Assembly (NCBI GenBank): GCA_937919795.1
Contig: CALFOA010000422.1
Coordinates: 1-5,511 of the forward strand
DNA from: an uncultured Neisseria sp.
GTDB lineage: Bacteria > Pseudomonadota > Gammaproteobacteria > Burkholderiales > Neisseriaceae
Reading direction: 5' to 3'
DNA: 5,511 bases
This document shows, in pieces, positions 5,214 through 5,511 of the stretch (the stretch's first letter is position 1; each line of letters opens with the position of its first letter). The notes below the pieces were generated by a model. That model made no database searches and had not been told where the DNA came from. It saw nothing but the letters and a program-made list of their open reading frames with translations. The position numbers and the translations under genes were made by a program.

Positions 5214-5511
5214 TTAATCGCTTTGCAGATGCGACAACGGCAGTGCGGTGGTGTTTTTGATTTCTTTCAACACGAAACTCGATTGGGCATCTTGCACGCC
5301 GGGGTGGGAGAGCAGGGTGTCGAGCACGAAATGCGAGAAGGCGTTCATATCGGTGAAGAAAGTGTGCAGCAGGTAATCGGTTTCGCCGTCGGTGATTGCC
5401 ACTTTTGCCGGATCGCCGGTGTACTCACGGTCGGTGGTGCCGATCAGAGTGAAGTGGTTCAGGTACGGAATAGTGAAAACGATGCGCTGATCTTCGTTTT
5501 GCAGAATGTGC
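5214..5511 (-). CDS. Partial frame: Lrp/AsnC C-terminal (RAM) domain joined in frame to a GlpD-like segment
   Basis: The frame is open from the right edge to TAA at 5214-5216, giving 98 residues and no complete start. The last 60 or so (from about GETDYLLHTFF, coding 5214-5390) read as the effector-binding RAM domain end of a feast/famine Lrp-AsnC regulator. PGVQDAQSSFVLKEIKNTT followed by ALPL is the family's C-terminal signature. In a normal Lrp (about 150-160 aa) this should be preceded by more RAM domain and an N-terminal helix-turn-helix. Instead the preceding 40 residues look like glycerol-3-phosphate dehydrogenase. A GTG at 5400-5402 could be read as a start, but it lies inside the GlpD-like part, has no reason to be used, and would give only a headless RAM fragment. 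Lrp proteins bind amino acids through this domain and act as oligomeric transcription regulators; DNA binding could not be provided by what is visible here. Confidence 0.8.
   Translation of the reverse strand, partial: HILQNEDQRIVFTIPYLNHFTLIGTTDREYTGDPAKVAITDGETDYLLHTFFTDMNAFSHFVLDTLLSHPGVQDAQSSFVLKEIKNTTALPLSHLQSD
5379..5511 (-). pseudogene. glpD: GlpD-like fragment (aerobic glycerol-3-phosphate dehydrogenase, internal part)
   Basis: Translating from the right edge gives HILQNEDQRIVFTIPY, then LNHFTLIGTTDREYTGDPAK and VAITDGE. This follows E. coli GlpD closely as I remember it (YILQNEDKRIVFVIPW, FSIIGTTDVEYKGDP, then ESEINYLL). GlpD is a membrane-associated FAD enzyme of about 500 residues that oxidises glycerol-3-phosphate to dihydroxyacetone phosphate. 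This stretch lies in its middle, near residues 290-340 of the E. coli protein. Everything GlpD should have after DYLL is missing and replaced by the Lrp C-terminus in the same frame. The exact junction is uncertain within about 5367-5400. The 5' part of glpD, if present, is beyond the window, so 'pseudogene' is provisional; an assembly artefact would look the same. Confidence 0.72.

Noticed and set aside
5400..5402. GTG as a genuine start for a short Lrp-like protein
   Set aside because: The frame stays open and reads as GlpD for 36 more codons upstream, and no Shine-Dalgarno sequence is visible before it. The GTG is an internal valine codon.
1..5511. CRISPR array, tRNA or rRNA gene, complete insertion sequence, phage genes
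   Set aside because: Both strands were scanned and no spaced direct-repeat array, cloverleaf, rRNA core sequence, transposase or phage protein was recognised.

Overview
The window looks like chromosomal DNA from a member of the Neisseriaceae. Two things point there. First, the 12-mer TGCCTGTCTGAA or its reverse complement occurs five times exactly and once with a single first-base change, always between genes. It matches the DNA uptake sequence variant I remember as the 'wad' dialect (Neisseria wadsworthii type), not the GCCGTCTGAA core of N. meningitidis and N. gonorrhoeae. Second, the proteins read like neisserial orthologues, most clearly TrkH and LtgA. The species is an inference; no search was run.

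Layout. On the + strand, 7-1470 encodes a TrkH-type K+ channel/transporter subunit. A 197-bp gap follows, holding a short inverted-repeat element that resembles a Correia-type repeat, two tandem uptake sequences and a possible promoter. Next, 1668-3527 encodes an LtgA/Slt70-type lytic transglycosylase lipoprotein. A strong bidirectional terminator and an inverted pair of uptake sequences separate it from three convergent genes on the - strand. These are a small secreted protein of unknown function (3661-4023), a stand-alone MoaB/CinA-N-type domain protein (4324-5130) with its own terminator, and an open frame cut by the right edge (5214-5511). About 250 bp (4024-4276) hold no recognisable gene.

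The most unusual object is the frame at the right edge. Its C-terminal part is the end of an Lrp/AsnC-family regulator. The part further upstream in the same uninterrupted frame reads as the middle of aerobic glycerol-3-phosphate dehydrogenase (GlpD). The switch falls around the shared string DYLL. This is either a recombination/deletion fusion or an assembly chimera.

The genes do not form one pathway. They cover K+ uptake, peptidoglycan turnover, an unknown exported protein, a cofactor-type binding protein, and a regulator/enzyme fragment. Apart from the right-edge fusion I see no defence system, phage, CRISPR array or complete insertion sequence.
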